Made by a program: the position numbers and the translations under genes. Under the pieces are notes generated by a model. The model worked only from the letters and a program-made list of their open reading frames with translations. It was not told the DNA's origin and made no database searches. From the NCBI GenBank assembly GCA_028683385.1, contig JAQUIJ010000004.1, positions 337,416 through 401,415 on the forward strand: a stretch of 64,000 nt of DNA. Direction: 5' to 3'. Below are positions 8,143-17,883 of the stretch, piece after piece. The stretch is from Prolixibacteraceae bacterium. Lineage in GTDB: Bacteria > Bacteroidota > Bacteroidia > Bacteroidales > Prolixibacteraceae. The stretch's first letter is position 1. Each line of letters begins with the position of its first letter.

Positions 8143-10695
8143 TTATTTCACATGAATAAATTTCTCGGATTTGATGATTCCACCTTCGGAAGTAATGCCT
8201 TCGAGTGTAATTTTATACGTAGTTGGCAGGTCAGCCGAATAAAAGGCGACATCGATTTTATCCTGATTTTTAAGTTCGATCATCGGATTCCAATAGATGG
8301 TTGACCGGTTATCGGGTTTGTCTTGAACGGAATTTGTCGATTCATAAACCGGTTCGTAGAATTTTCGGGCGATACTGTATCCGGGAGAATTAAATCTCAG
8401 GATACATTTATCACTACTCCCAACTTCGGTCTTGTCCAGCACCTCATTGGGGCGCAGTGTATATACAGCAATAACTCCGTTAACACCCTGCGATCCATAG
8501 ATAGCAGCCTGTCCACCTTTTAATACATCAACAAAATCAATTTGTGATAGTGGTATATTTAAAATGACCTCTTTATATGTTGGAAAACCATCCAAAAGAA
8601 ATAGTGGGTCAGTATTAGGGGAAGCATTAATTACTGAGTTATTGGTTACTATAGCGCCGTTTTGGAATCCTAACAGTCTATTGCCTCTCATAATAATCTT
8701 TGGATCGTTCATATCTCCAAAGATACGCACTCCGGCTATCCTTCCCCGAAGCGCCTGAAATACATTACCATAATCGCCTTTTTTTCTTATTTCTTTGAAA
8801 TCAAGATTATTTGAATAAATGGAATACATGGAACTTGCATATCTTTTTTCAGCAAAGCGGTCAATTTTCTTGGCTGCTACTTTCACTTCTTCAATTAAAA
8901 TGTCTCCTTTTTGGGTCTGAAAAGCGATTTCCGGTTCTTCTGCTGTTGTTTGACTGGAAGGGGAGTTTTGCTCATGATTTTTATCTGTGGACGAAGAAAT
9001 CGTACCTCGAATTGGTTCTTTAGGTACAACCAACGAATCCATTACGATGTAATAATTTGTATTCGGATGATCAATCGATTTTTCCTTACGTTCTTTATAT
9101 GTTTTTGCCTGCAACATGATGGAGGTACCATCAGCAAAATCAAGGTTTTCAAAAGCGAAATGGCCGCGATCGTCAGTTACAACATCGCTTGTAACAACTT
9201 CTCCTTGGTTTGGATATATTAGTGAGACCTGAGCCTTTGCGGGTTTTCCCTTTGAACTAAAGCGTTTTACGTCGCCTTCAAGGCTTATCGCGGTTTCATG
9301 TGGAAATTTTGGCGAAGTATTGGCATTCAGCGTGTCGTTTAGTATGAATTGTCGCCAACCCTGAGTCATCATCAAAAGATCGAGTACCTGTTTACGCTGT
9401 GGGTCGTCGGAATAGAAATAGTAACCCGGTTGTTCAATCTCGCCTCTTAAATCAGAATTCAGCAACAGGTATGATTTGATGTCAAAGCCAAACTTGTCGG
9501 TTTCAGTGCCCGATATATCTGTAACAGCCAACGACATGTTTGCATGCAGGCTTTGATTTCTGACCTGTTCCGGAGAAATTTCCAATTCAACTAACTCCCT
9601 TTTCCCGTAGTTTGTTCTCGGAGTATAAAGCTTCACTTTGTTGATCGAATCTTCTTTTTCAACAAATACCAAACGTTCGCAAAGTGGTACATTGTTGTTG
9701 TCGCAAAGCGTAAACTGAGCGATTCCCTGTTCCAGTAAAGACTTCGAAATTTTGAATTTCGCACCTTCAAGCTCGCTGGTCAATTCAGATCCGTTGACAA
9801 CCCTGTTTTTTTGTTTCCCCACGAATTTGAAATTTTTCACCCCATTGGCTAATGTGGAATGAATTAAAATGCTGTAAGTATCAGGTTCCTCAGTTACCTG
9901 CATTAAGGCACCCGAAGTCAGGGCCATTGGCAGATTGTATATATATTCTATGTTGTTGTAAACGATCCGAGCCCGATACGTTTTGTCCTTGACCGGGGCA
10001 AATTTTATCATTCCAAATCCCAGATTTGTGGTTTTAAAGTCGACAATCTTTTCTTCTGAATTGTCAATAATGGAACCTGAAATCTCTATTCCTTTTCCGT
10101 TGAACCTAACCGCTTTAAATCCAATACGGTTTAAAAAGCCAACGACCATATAACCACCTTCCGGAAAAAACTGCACATCGGGCTTAGGCTCAATGGTGGA
10201 TTTTGGGCTGACATCCTCAATCACCTTTTGGTTGGCAATTTTGTTCGTCCACGATGAATTCACAAATATCTTTTTCCGGAAAAAACAGGAGTCACTAAAA
10301 TTCCGCATGAAATTGGTGTATGCCCTGATGGTGTATTCACCAATTATCAGATTATCTGGCAACTTGAAATCACCAATTCCACAACCTTCATTAATCCTGA
10401 CCATTCTCGATAATACCAATGCACCGCTCACATTAATCAGATTAACATGTACGATATTACTCAATGCTTCGGGGCGATTGGAATAGGCATCGACCAAATA
10501 AACTTTGAACCAAAGGTCATCGCCGGCATTGTAATACGATTTGTCGGTATGCAAATAGACTTTTTCCCGAAAGTCGTTTAGGTTTTTTAAATCTTCTTTT
10601 TCAGTTTCAGATTGAATGGACGAAAAAGAATACAGAAAGAGGATGATGATTGGGAATAACAATTTCAGGAGTCGATTGGTAGAGATGTCCTTCAT
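8143..10695 (-). CDS. Exported MG2-like protein with TonB-receptor plug domain but no barrel
   Basis: The 850-residue product has an N-terminal hydrophobic signal (LLKLLFPIIILFLYSFSS). It is followed by an alpha-2-macroglobulin MG2-like region: VYLHTDKSYYNAGDDLWFKVY near 45-70 and GEYTIRAYTNFMRN near 120. The middle holds beta-sandwich modules, including GDVKRFSSKGKPAKAQVSLIY. At about 640-740 there is a plug-type segment: LRGRIAGVRIFG, IIMRGNRLL, PLFLLDGFP and YGSQGVNGVIAVYT. Only ~100 residues follow, far too few for a 22-strand barrel, so it is not a transporter. Such proteins are common in Bacteroidota and their partner is unknown. First gene of a two-gene unit. Confidence 0.75.
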   Translation of the reverse strand: MKDISTNRLLKLLFPIIILFLYSFSSIQSETEKEDLKNLNDFREKVYLHTDKSYYNAGDDLWFKVYLVDAYSNRPEALSNIVHVNLINVSGALVLSRMVRINEGCGIGDFKLPDNLIIGEYTIRAYTNFMRNFSDSCFFRKKIFVNSSWTNKIANQKVIEDVSPKSTIEPKPDVQFFPEGGYMVVGFLNRIGFKAVRFNGKGIEISGSIIDNSEEKIVDFKTTNLGFGMIKFAPVKDKTYRARIVYNNIEYIYNLPMALTSGALMQVTEEPDTYSILIHSTLANGVKNFKFVGKQKNRVVNGSELTSELEGAKFKISKSLLEQGIAQFTLCDNNNVPLCERLVFVEKEDSINKVKLYTPRTNYGKRELVELEISPEQVRNQSLHANMSLAVTDISGTETDKFGFDIKSYLLLNSDLRGEIEQPGYYFYSDDPQRKQVLDLLMMTQGWRQFILNDTLNANTSPKFPHETAISLEGDVKRFSSKGKPAKAQVSLIYPNQGEVVTSDVVTDDRGHFAFENLDFADGTSIMLQAKTYKERKEKSIDHPNTNYYIVMDSLVVPKEPIRGTISSSTDKNHEQNSPSSQTTAEEPEIAFQTQKGDILIEEVKVAAKKIDRFAEKRYASSMYSIYSNNLDFKEIRKKGDYGNVFQALRGRIAGVRIFGDMNDPKIIMRGNRLLGFQNGAIVTNNSVINASPNTDPLFLLDGFPTYKEVILNIPLSQIDFVDVLKGGQAAIYGSQGVNGVIAVYTLRPNEVLDKTEVGSSDKCILRFNSPGYSIARKFYEPVYESTNSVQDKPDNRSTIYWNPMIELKNQDKIDVAFYSADLPTTYKITLEGITSEGGIIKSEKFIHVK

Positions 10696-11116
10696 ATGTG
10701 GGGTGTTTTTGTTTAGCTTAAACGTTTATTCATTGTTACTAGCTGATATAACAATATTTAGGCATCTAAGACTTAAGGTTTTTGTAGTAATCCATTTAAC
10801 AAAACTTATACCATCGTTTCGTAAAATAGATTAAAAAAGAATTATTATGTTTTTAAACACGATTGTGTTTGAAATGAACAGGTTGCAATGAGAATTGCTT
10901 TATTGAACTGCTCAATCCGAAGGCGAACTTTTTTTCGATATTTATCAAGACAAGCGACGACAACTGAAGGGTAGCCGAAGTTCTGATATTGACATGAATA
11001 ATGTGTTGCAATCCAATTATTTATTCAAAAAAAAATCCTAACTTTAATAGAGTTTCAACATCCAAACTGTTGATTGATTACATCGTAGGATTTGTTTAAC
11101 ATCAAAAATATAACCT
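10696..11116. other. Intergenic gap of about 420 bases
   Basis: AT-rich DNA between two divergent genes. No ORF, hairpin or RNA that I can support. It must hold the promoters of the plug-domain gene (leftward) and the unknown gene (rightward). A TAACTTTA element lies at 11039-11046 but lacks a matching -33 box. Confidence 0.5.
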
Positions 11117-11881
11117 ATGAGCAAATTTATTTATTTAACAGCTACCCCCGAAGCACTCATTGCTTCCATGTTACCCCCTAAAGAATTTGGAGAATACCTT
11201 TCAACAGGAACAAAAAAAAGGAACAGAGGTCAGGCTTTGTTTTTTGAGGTCGACCTCGGTCAGATCGAAAAACTAATCGACATCAACAGCCTGAATAGTC
11301 GTTGCGTGGCGAAACCTGATGGCAGCCCTAAAAGTTCAGTCTATCTTTCGGTTTACAAAGTATTGGAAATGATCCCGCTATCGGCTCTAAAAAGTCTGTA
11401 CCTGACAACTGACAATGGACATACGCTGGAATTGAAAAAGACACCTTACGATCAGGCCTCAGAAATTAAAAACCGGATGTATCTGTTTCAGGAATTATGT
11501 CCGGTATCACCCATGATTGCCAGTGATTTGGCACCAGCCGCGTTTTTGAAACGGCTTACTGACGGATCAACACCGATCGTTCTTCCAAAGCTATTCTTTG
11601 TTGAACTAAAACTGGGTGACATGGCAACTAATCCTCAAAAAGGATCGATTGATTATTTGCCATATGCCAATGTTGAACATTTGAGAGATTGTCTGGAAAT
11701 TTTGAGCGGTGAGTATGAAAAACGGATGAAGACCGTTCAACGGGTTTTCTCGGGTAATCTGCTTTACCGGACTATAGAGAGCGGATTTTATGTTGGTTCG
11801 AAAGATGAACTGATTTTTTACCGCTATCCAACATTGACTGAACTGGAGGATACAAATTATGAATTTTTCAGGTCGATCTGA
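11117..11881 (+). CDS. Unknown conserved-looking protein
   Basis: A 254-residue soluble protein, MSKFIYLTATPEALIASMLP, with no signal peptide or membrane segment and no motif I recognise. Codon use resembles its neighbours and the reading frame is long and clean, so it is very probably real. It contains an LPPKEFGEYLSTGTKKRNRG segment near residue 20 and an acidic C-terminus. It converges on the ornithine carbamoyltransferase gene and is isolated from other rightward genes. No function is proposed. Confidence 0.7.
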   Translation: MSKFIYLTATPEALIASMLPPKEFGEYLSTGTKKRNRGQALFFEVDLGQIEKLIDINSLNSRCVAKPDGSPKSSVYLSVYKVLEMIPLSALKSLYLTTDNGHTLELKKTPYDQASEIKNRMYLFQELCPVSPMIASDLAPAAFLKRLTDGSTPIVLPKLFFVELKLGDMATNPQKGSIDYLPYANVEHLRDCLEILSGEYEKRMKTVQRVFSGNLLYRTIESGFYVGSKDELIFYRYPTLTELEDTNYEFFRSI

Positions 11882-11997
11882 GGTTGATAACAAATTTTAG
11901 AAACCCCGGATTTAATATACACAGGCGGAATATGGCTAATGTCATACCCCGCCTTGTTTTTGTGAAAGTTCTCTATTTTGTCAGCAATATTCAATTT

Positions 11998-12996
11998 TTA
12001 TCCAATCGTAGCCACCATCACAGCTTTAATGGTGTGCAAGCGGTTTTCGGCCTGATCGAACACAATAGAGGCTTCGCTTTCGAAGACTTCCTCGGTTACT
12101 TCCAATCCGTCTAATCCAAATTTCTGAAAAATTTCTTCGCCCATTTTGGTTTCGCGGTTGTGGAAAGCCGGCAAACAATGCAGAAATTTTACATTTGGAT
12201 TTCCGGTCAGCTCCATCGCTTTTTTATTCACCTGGTAGGGTAGGAGTAGCTTAATCCGATCGGCCCAGACCGATTCAGGTTCGCCCATCGAAACCCACAC
12301 GTCGGTGTACAGAAAGTCGCAATCTTTTACGGCTTCAGCCAGGTTTTCAGTAATGAGAATTTTAGCCCCGGTTTCTTTGGCTATTTCGCGGCATCTTTGT
12401 TGCAGCTCTTCCGTTGGCTGGCAACTTTCAGGAGCAGCAGCGCGGAAATCCATACCCAACTGGGCAGCGCCAACCATCAGCGAATTTCCCATGTTGTTGC
12501 GTGCATCGCCGAGGTAGCAGAATTTGATTTCCGAGAGCGGTTTCGTTGAATGCTCTTTCATGGTGAGCATGTCGGCCAGAATCTGGGTCGGATGAAACTC
12601 GGTGGTTAATCCATTCCAAACCGGAACTCCGGCATACTGAGCCAACTCCTCTACAATGCTTTGTCCGTAGCCACGGTATTCGATTCCGTCGTACATGCGC
12701 CCTAAAACACGGGCTGTATCTTTAATCGATTCCTTATTTCCGATTTGCGAACCTGTTGGCCCCAGATAAGTGGCATGTGCGCCTTGGTCGAAAGCAGCTA
12801 CCTCGAAGGCGCAACGCGTACGGGTCGAGGCTTTTTCAAAAATCAAAGCGATGTTTTTCCCGCCAAGCATTTGTTCTTCGAGTCCATTTTTTTTAGCCTT
12901 TTTTAGCTTCGACGCCAAATTGAGCAAATATTGAATTTCTTCTACTTTAAAATCGAGTAATGTTAAGAAGCTTCTGTTTTTTAAATTGATATCCAT
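11998..12996 (-). CDS. arcB: Ornithine carbamoyltransferase, catabolic-type
   Basis: Transfers carbamoyl between carbamoyl phosphate and ornithine/citrulline. The start at 12996 gives [16 protein letters not shown], the classic OTCase N-terminus; a longer frame upstream adds 21 unlikely residues. It has the carbamoyl-phosphate loop [14 protein letters not shown] near residue 55, the HPTQ motif near 135, the VSMGE ornithine loop near 235 and [10 protein letters not shown] near 270. 332 residues is normal. The next gene on the same strand, upstream, is carbamate kinase, which points to citrulline breakdown (ATP from carbamoyl phosphate) and not arginine synthesis. No arginine deiminase gene is in the window. 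Confidence 0.93.
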   Translation of the reverse strand: MDINLKNRSFLTLLDFKVEEIQYLLNLASKLKKAKKNGLEEQMLGGKNIALIFEKASTRTRCAFEVAAFDQGAHATYLGPTGSQIGNKESIKDTARVLGRMYDGIEYRGYGQSIVEELAQYAGVPVWNGLTTEFHPTQILADMLTMKEHSTKPLSEIKFCYLGDARNNMGNSLMVGAAQLGMDFRAAAPESCQPTEELQQRCREIAKETGAKILITENLAEAVKDCDFLYTDVWVSMGEPESVWADRIKLLLPYQVNKKAMELTGNPNVKFLHCLPAFHNRETKMGEEIFQKFGLDGLEVTEEVFESEASIVFDQAENRLHTIKAVMVATIG

Positions 12997-13049
12997 GATT
13001 CTATGTTGATTTATTATTGATTGTATATATAAGTTGCCTTTGTTGTCAA

Positions 13050-13165
13050 AGTTGGTCATTTATTGTCATTGGTCGTCATTGATTTTTTGCTGCAGCATAT
13101 TCACTATGTATAAAATTAACAACAAATGACTATTTAATGACGCGTGGTAAATGACTATGAATGGC
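13050..13165. repeat. TCATT/AATGA-rich intergenic short repeats
   Basis: The arcB-arcC spacer carries direct copies of GTCATT (GGTCATT, TGTCATTGG, CGTCATTG) at about 13056-13082. Opposite-strand copies (AATGACT, AATGACG, AATGACT) follow at about 13125-13160, so the spacer could fold. Similar TTAGTCATT/AATGACTAA copies flank the hydA-hydB spacer at 24690-24770. Confidence 0.45.
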
Positions 13166-13196
13166 AATTGAATACTGCGACTGGAAACTAATCACT

Positions 13197-14150
13197 TTAT
13201 TCATATTCCATTGTAATTTTCGATCCATACGATTTGTCTTCCAATTTTTTCGCCTCGGTAATCACGCTTTTTCCTCCGCCATTCTTAATGAAATACAGAC
13301 AAGCCTTGATTTTTGGCGCCATTGTTCCTTCCGAAAATGTACCGGCTTCCAGGTATTTCATGGTGTCGGCATAATTCAGGAACTCTAATTTTTCCTGAGT
13401 TGGCTTTCCGAAATCTCTATAAATAAACGAAACATCGGTCAGTATATAAAATTCGTCCGCTTTTATTTTTGTGGCCAGCAGTGCCGATGCCAGATCTTTG
13501 TCAATTACTGCGTCCAAAGTACGTAAATCATTATTTTCGTCGAAATAAACCGGAATTCCGCCGCCACCGGCAGCGATCACAATATTTCCGGCACGAACAA
13601 GGTCTTCAATAATTTCGCGATTAATAATGTTGACCGGTTGCGGCGACGAAACCATTCTCCGCCAGCCACCATCGGTTTTTGCCGAAGGTTTAAAAATCCA
13701 GCCTTTTTCATCCTGAAGTTTTTTGGCTTCCCTTTCAGAATAGATCTTGCCTATTCCTTTGGTAGGGTTCGAAAATGCCGGATCGTTCGGATCAATCAAA
13801 GTCATCGAAATAAGCGTGATGACATTCTTTTTGATTCCGTGCTTCTGGAGAACGTTTCGGATCAAGCGTTCTATCATGTAGCCAATTCCGCCCTGAGAAT
13901 CGGCAACGCAAACATCTAAAGGCATTGGAGCAATATCGTACAATTGCTGTCCGGCATCGTTTCTCATCAGGATATTACCCACCTGCGGCCCATTCCCATG
14001 GGTGATCACCAACTCAAATCCCTCATTAATCAGGAAAATTAAATTCTCAAGTGTTTCGGTGGTATTGGCTTCCTGTTGTTCAATGGTTCCGGCTTCATTC
14101 TCGCGGAGCAATGCATTTCCTCCTAGTGCGACTACAGCTATTTTTTGCAT
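13197..14150 (-). CDS. arcC: Carbamate kinase
   Basis: Makes ATP from carbamoyl phosphate and ADP, releasing ammonia and CO2. The 317-residue protein shows the family N-terminus VVALGGNALL, the ITHGNGPQVGNI loop near residue 50, the VIAAGGGGIPVY block near 205, and VIDKDLASALLATKI near 230. Length is normal for the amino-acid-kinase fold. It is transcribed leftward toward arcB with a 200-base spacer, and the two probably form a citrulline-catabolic pair. Its upstream region carries a hairpin-rich dispersed repeat. Confidence 0.95.
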   Translation of the reverse strand: MQKIAVVALGGNALLRENEAGTIEQQEANTTETLENLIFLINEGFELVITHGNGPQVGNILMRNDAGQQLYDIAPMPLDVCVADSQGGIGYMIERLIRNVLQKHGIKKNVITLISMTLIDPNDPAFSNPTKGIGKIYSEREAKKLQDEKGWIFKPSAKTDGGWRRMVSSPQPVNIINREIIEDLVRAGNIVIAAGGGGIPVYFDENNDLRTLDAVIDKDLASALLATKIKADEFYILTDVSFIYRDFGKPTQEKLEFLNYADTMKYLEAGTFSEGTMAPKIKACLYFIKNGGGKSVITEAKKLEDKSYGSKITMEYE

Positions 14151-14212
14151 ATTCAGTATATAAATTTTATGAATATCTGTTTTGTTGGCTACTCATGATT
14201 TAATGAAAGTAT

Positions 14213-14366
14213 ATGTCGGTGCTCTGCACCTCTTTTATTTCTTTTCTACTTTATTCTACAAAGATTTTGGTGCTCTGCACCTATTTGATAAGACTCAAGA
14301 GACAGCGTTCCGAGATATTTGTAGAAACGTGATTATTGTTGAATCATGAGGTGCAGCGCACCGATA
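14213..14366. repeat. Intergenic inverted-repeat element (GGTGCnnTGCACC family)
   Basis: TCGGTGCTCTGCACCTC at about 14216-14232 is mirrored by GAGGTGCAGCGCACCGA at about 14348-14364, with only one mismatch between arms and extra ATAT pairing outside. A third copy, TGGTGCTCTGCACCTA, lies at about 14268-14283. Each copy is also a small hairpin. Between them, a TTCTACAAAGAT segment is partly mirrored by ATATTTGTAGAAA. The layout suggests a small non-coding dispersed element. The rest of the 14151-14668 gap holds no gene; a TAACTTTG box at 14642-14649 may serve ftsK. Confidence 0.65.
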
Positions 14367-14668
14367 TATTTTTTGTTCTCATGTAATTTATGTGTTTTAG
14401 GTAGAACTCCGGATAATCATATAAATTTTTGAATCCCATGGATTTTGAGCTTAAAATCCATGAACCCTGATTTCAGGTAAACTTAAAAAAAGGAACGAGA
14501 TCTAATCATGATCAATGTTGGAAGTGAAGTTAGGAATCGATGCTATAAAACAGCCAGTCGGGATGAACGAAAAAAATAAAAAACCAATAATTTTTTGTTT
14601 CATAAACAGTTGGTGATAAAATATACCTAGCCAAAAATCGTTAACTTTGCGCACGAATTAACTATAGA

Positions 14669-17149
14669 ATGGCAAAGAAAATAACGAAACCGGTAAATAA
14701 AAAACCAGTGAAGGCCGCAGGACCTTCGAAAATTAAGGTCGCAGTCAATTTTTTTAAGAGCAATCAGTTTAAATACACCTTAGGTGCATTTTTACTGCTG
14801 TTTAGCGGATACCTGGCTATTGCTTTTACATCCTATGGCTTCTCAGGCGCAGTCGATCAAAGCAAGCTGGACTTGCCAATTTTGGATTTCCTCGATCGTT
14901 CTGTTCAGGTGGAAAATTTCGCCGGAAAAGGTGGCGCTTATTTGGCCGAGCAGTTTATTAACCTGGGATTTGGATTTCCATCTTTCTTTTTTATCCTGAT
15001 TTTTGTTGTTGCTGCACTCAACCTGTTTGGGTATAAAGAAATACGGTTTCTCAAAACATTTCTCTTTTCATTTCTCTGGATGCTTTGGTTATCCATAGCG
15101 CTTGCATTGCTATTGAATGTCACTTCAAGCGATAGCTTTTTGTATGTTGGAGGAATGTATGGCTTTATTTTTTCAAGCGTGTTAACTTCGTTTTTAGGAA
15201 CGATTGGAGCTACTTTAATTTTAGTATTCCTGTTGTTTGTATTACTAATCGTAACGTTTAGACAATTTTTGCCCTGGTTCACAAAAGTAATTGCCAAAAA
15301 GGAAAAAGAACCAGCCACGGCTGAGCAATTGGCTGAAGAAGCACTGGCAGTTGCCGAACAGGAAGCGTTATTGCAAATTGAAGATCCGGCGATATCAAAA
15401 CGAATTACAGAAGAAGATAAAGTTAAAGTCATTGTTGATCCCGATTTTCATGACGATGATGATTTCGAAATTGAAAATACGGTCTCGAAAAAAGATGTGG
15501 AGTTAAGCATTGAAGATATGCTTTTTGATCATGTGCCTGAGGTCGAATCACCGAAACCAAAGACGAAGGTTAAAGAGCCGGAATTACAGGTCGCCGAAAA
15601 AGTTGCTGATGAATTGGCCGATGATGACGTTGTTGCCGCAATGGGCGATTACGATCCAACCCTTGATTTGTCTTCCTACAAATACCCAACGATCGATTTA
15701 CTCGACGATCATGCCTCCGGAAATGCAGAGGTAAGCAACGAGGAGTTGATCTCGAATAAAAATAAGATTGTTGAGACCCTTCGTCACTACAAAATTGAGA
15801 TTACCAAAATCAGGGCAACCATTGGACCAACCATTACGCTGTACGAAATTGTACCGGCTCCCGGAATCCGTATTGCCAAGATTAAAAATCTGGAAGACGA
15901 TATTGCATTAAGCCTTTCAGCATTGGGAATCCGCATCATTGCCCCAATTCCTGGTCGTGGAACGATCGGTATTGAAGTTCCGAATCAGAAGCCTGAAATC
16001 GTTTCGATGCGCTCAATCATCGGTTCTAAAAAGTTTCAGGAATCAACTTACGAGCTCCCAATTGCTTTGGGAAAAACGATTTCGAATGAAACTTTTATGG
16101 TCGATCTGGCTAAAATGCCTCACATTCTGGTGGCTGGTGCCACCGGTCAGGGTAAGTCGGTTGGGTTGAATGCGATCATCACTTCGCTGCTTTACAAAAA
16201 GCACCCTTCGCAATTGAAATTTGTGTTGGTTGATCCCAAAAAGGTTGAGTTGAATCTTTACTCTTCGCTGGAGAAACATTTTCTGGCCAAAATGCCTGAC
16301 GAAGAAGATGCAATTATTACCGACATCCAAAAAGTGAAAAATACACTGAATTCAGTAAATATTGAAATGGATTCGCGGTACGATTTGCTTAAAAAAGCCC
16401 ATGTCAGGAATATCATCGAATACAACACCAAATTTATAGGTCGCCGGTTAAATCCGGGAAAGGGACATCGCTATTTGCCTTATATTGTGGTGGTGGTCGA
16501 CGAATTTGCCGATTTGATTATGACTGCCGGGAAAGAAGTAGAATTACCAATTGCCCGTATTGCCCAGTTGGCTCGTGCCGTAGGTATTCATATGATTATT
16601 GCTACCCAGCGACCTTCTATCAACATTATTACCGGTGTGATCAAGGCCAACTTCCCAACACGTATCGCTTTTAAAGTCGCTTCAATGATCGACTCGCGCA
16701 CCATTTTAGATACTCCCGGAGCTAATCAGTTGATTGGAAAAGGCGATATGCTTGTTTCTACCGGAAGTACCATGACCCGTGTGCAATGTGCTTTTGTTGA
16801 TACTCCTGAAGTGGAACGTATTTGTGAATTTGTAGCCGAGCAAAGAGGTTATCCAACAGCATTTCTTTTGCCTGATTATGTGGGCGATAATGATGGCGGA
16901 TCGCCGGATGTTGACCTGAAGAACCGGGATGAAATGTTTGATGATGCAGCCAGATTAATCGTTTCGAATCAGGTTGGTTCAACCTCTATGATACAACGTA
17001 AATTTTCGATTGGCTATAATCGGGCTGGCCGGTTGATGGATCAGTTGGAGGCTGCCGGAATTGTTGGTCCGAGCGAAGGCAGTAAGGCACGGCAAGTATT
17101 AATTCAGGACGAATATAGTTTGGAACAATTATTGAATGGATTCAAATAG
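14669..17149 (+). CDS. ftsK: DNA translocase FtsK/SpoIIIE
   Basis: Septum-located motor that pumps chromosome ends through the closing division site and activates Xer recombination. The 826-residue protein has four membrane segments at about 30-200, an acidic linker to ~340, and then the RecA-like motor. The Walker A is GATGQGKSVGLNA near 490 and the Walker B VVVVDEFADLI near 610. A C-terminal gamma winged helix (RKFSIGYNRAGRLMDQLE) recognises KOPS-type sites. Linker and total length are typical for Bacteroidota. A TAACTTTG box lies 20 bases upstream of the start. The lolA gene follows at once, and xerD lies 3 kb away. Confidence 0.96.
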   Translation: MAKKITKPVNKKPVKAAGPSKIKVAVNFFKSNQFKYTLGAFLLLFSGYLAIAFTSYGFSGAVDQSKLDLPILDFLDRSVQVENFAGKGGAYLAEQFINLGFGFPSFFFILIFVVAALNLFGYKEIRFLKTFLFSFLWMLWLSIALALLLNVTSSDSFLYVGGMYGFIFSSVLTSFLGTIGATLILVFLLFVLLIVTFRQFLPWFTKVIAKKEKEPATAEQLAEEALAVAEQEALLQIEDPAISKRITEEDKVKVIVDPDFHDDDDFEIENTVSKKDVELSIEDMLFDHVPEVESPKPKTKVKEPELQVAEKVADELADDDVVAAMGDYDPTLDLSSYKYPTIDLLDDHASGNAEVSNEELISNKNKIVETLRHYKIEITKIRATIGPTITLYEIVPAPGIRIAKIKNLEDDIALSLSALGIRIIAPIPGRGTIGIEVPNQKPEIVSMRSIIGSKKFQESTYELPIALGKTISNETFMVDLAKMPHILVAGATGQGKSVGLNAIITSLLYKKHPSQLKFVLVDPKKVELNLYSSLEKHFLAKMPDEEDAIITDIQKVKNTLNSVNIEMDSRYDLLKKAHVRNIIEYNTKFIGRRLNPGKGHRYLPYIVVVVDEFADLIMTAGKEVELPIARIAQLARAVGIHMIIATQRPSINIITGVIKANFPTRIAFKVASMIDSRTILDTPGANQLIGKGDMLVSTGSTMTRVQCAFVDTPEVERICEFVAEQRGYPTAFLLPDYVGDNDGGSPDVDLKNRDEMFDDAARLIVSNQVGSTSMIQRKFSIGYNRAGRLMDQLEAAGIVGPSEGSKARQVLIQDEYSLEQLLNGFK

Positions 17150-17168
17150 AACTCTAATAATTTATAAA

Positions 17169-17819
17169 ATGAAGCAATTAATTTTAATTTCCCTTTTTTC
17201 TGTTTTTGTTTTGACAGGATATTCACAGCAGGATACAAAAGCAAAAGAAATTTTGGAAAAGGTTACTAAAACGATGCAGTCGCTGACATCGCTTGATGCA
17301 AAGTTTTCATACGAGATGGAAAATAAAGTCGAAAATGTAAAGGATAAAAGCGTTGGCTCTATTGTATTGAAAGGCAAAAAATACAAATTGAATATTCCGC
17401 AGTTGGGAACACAAATGATTTGCGATGGTAAAACAATCTGGACTTATATGGTTAATTCGAACGAGGTTACGATTGCTGACCTGGATGAATCAACAGATGA
17501 ATTAATGGATCCGGCGAAAATTTTCACCATTTACGAAAAGGGATTTAATTATAAATTTCTGAATGAGACGGTTGATGCTGGCGTTCCGGTTTACAACATC
17601 GAATTGACTCCTCAAAAACCATCAGGAGACATTAAGAAAATAAAACTCATGATCGATAAACAAAAGATGTTGATACATGGGGCAATCATGAATGGTAAAG
17701 ATGGAAATACAATTAATGTAATTGTTACCCAACTAAAAACTGATGGCTCATACGCTGATGCTGATTTCGTTTTTGATACAAAAAAATACAAAGGAATTGA
17801 AGTTGTTGATATGCGATAA
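17169..17819 (+). CDS. lolA: LolA-like outer-membrane lipoprotein carrier
   Basis: Periplasmic chaperone predicted to carry lipoproteins to the outer membrane. The start at 17169 gives MKQLILISLFSVFVLTGYSQQ, a signal peptide; an upstream in-frame ATG overlaps the ftsK end and would bury it. The body has the LolA pattern: MQSLTSLDAKFSYEME, GSIVLKGKKYKLNIPQL, a DGKTIWTYMVNSNEV strand pair and ELTPQKPSGDIKKIKL. 216 residues is normal. It lies 20 bases after ftsK and is probably co-transcribed, an arrangement seen often in Bacteroidota. Confidence 0.88.
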   Translation: MKQLILISLFSVFVLTGYSQQDTKAKEILEKVTKTMQSLTSLDAKFSYEMENKVENVKDKSVGSIVLKGKKYKLNIPQLGTQMICDGKTIWTYMVNSNEVTIADLDESTDELMDPAKIFTIYEKGFNYKFLNETVDAGVPVYNIELTPQKPSGDIKKIKLMIDKQKMLIHGAIMNGKDGNTINVIVTQLKTDGSYADADFVFDTKKYKGIEVVDMR

Positions 17820-17836
17820 GTGAAACATGAGATAAC

Positions 17837-17868
17837 AAAAAAGGGTGCCGTTAAGCACCCTTTTTTGT
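17837..17868. terminator. Bidirectional terminator between lolA and pyk
   Basis: AAAAAAGGGTGC, loop CGTTAA, GCACCCTTTTTT. The stem is perfect and A/T runs lie on both sides, so it can stop transcription of the rightward ftsK-lolA unit and of the leftward pyk gene. Confidence 0.92.
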
Positions 17869-17883
17869 TTCTATATCCTTTGA

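Noticed and set aside
8143-10695. SusC-type TonB-dependent transporter
   Set aside because: The plug lies near the C-terminus and there is no barrel; no SusD gene is adjacent.
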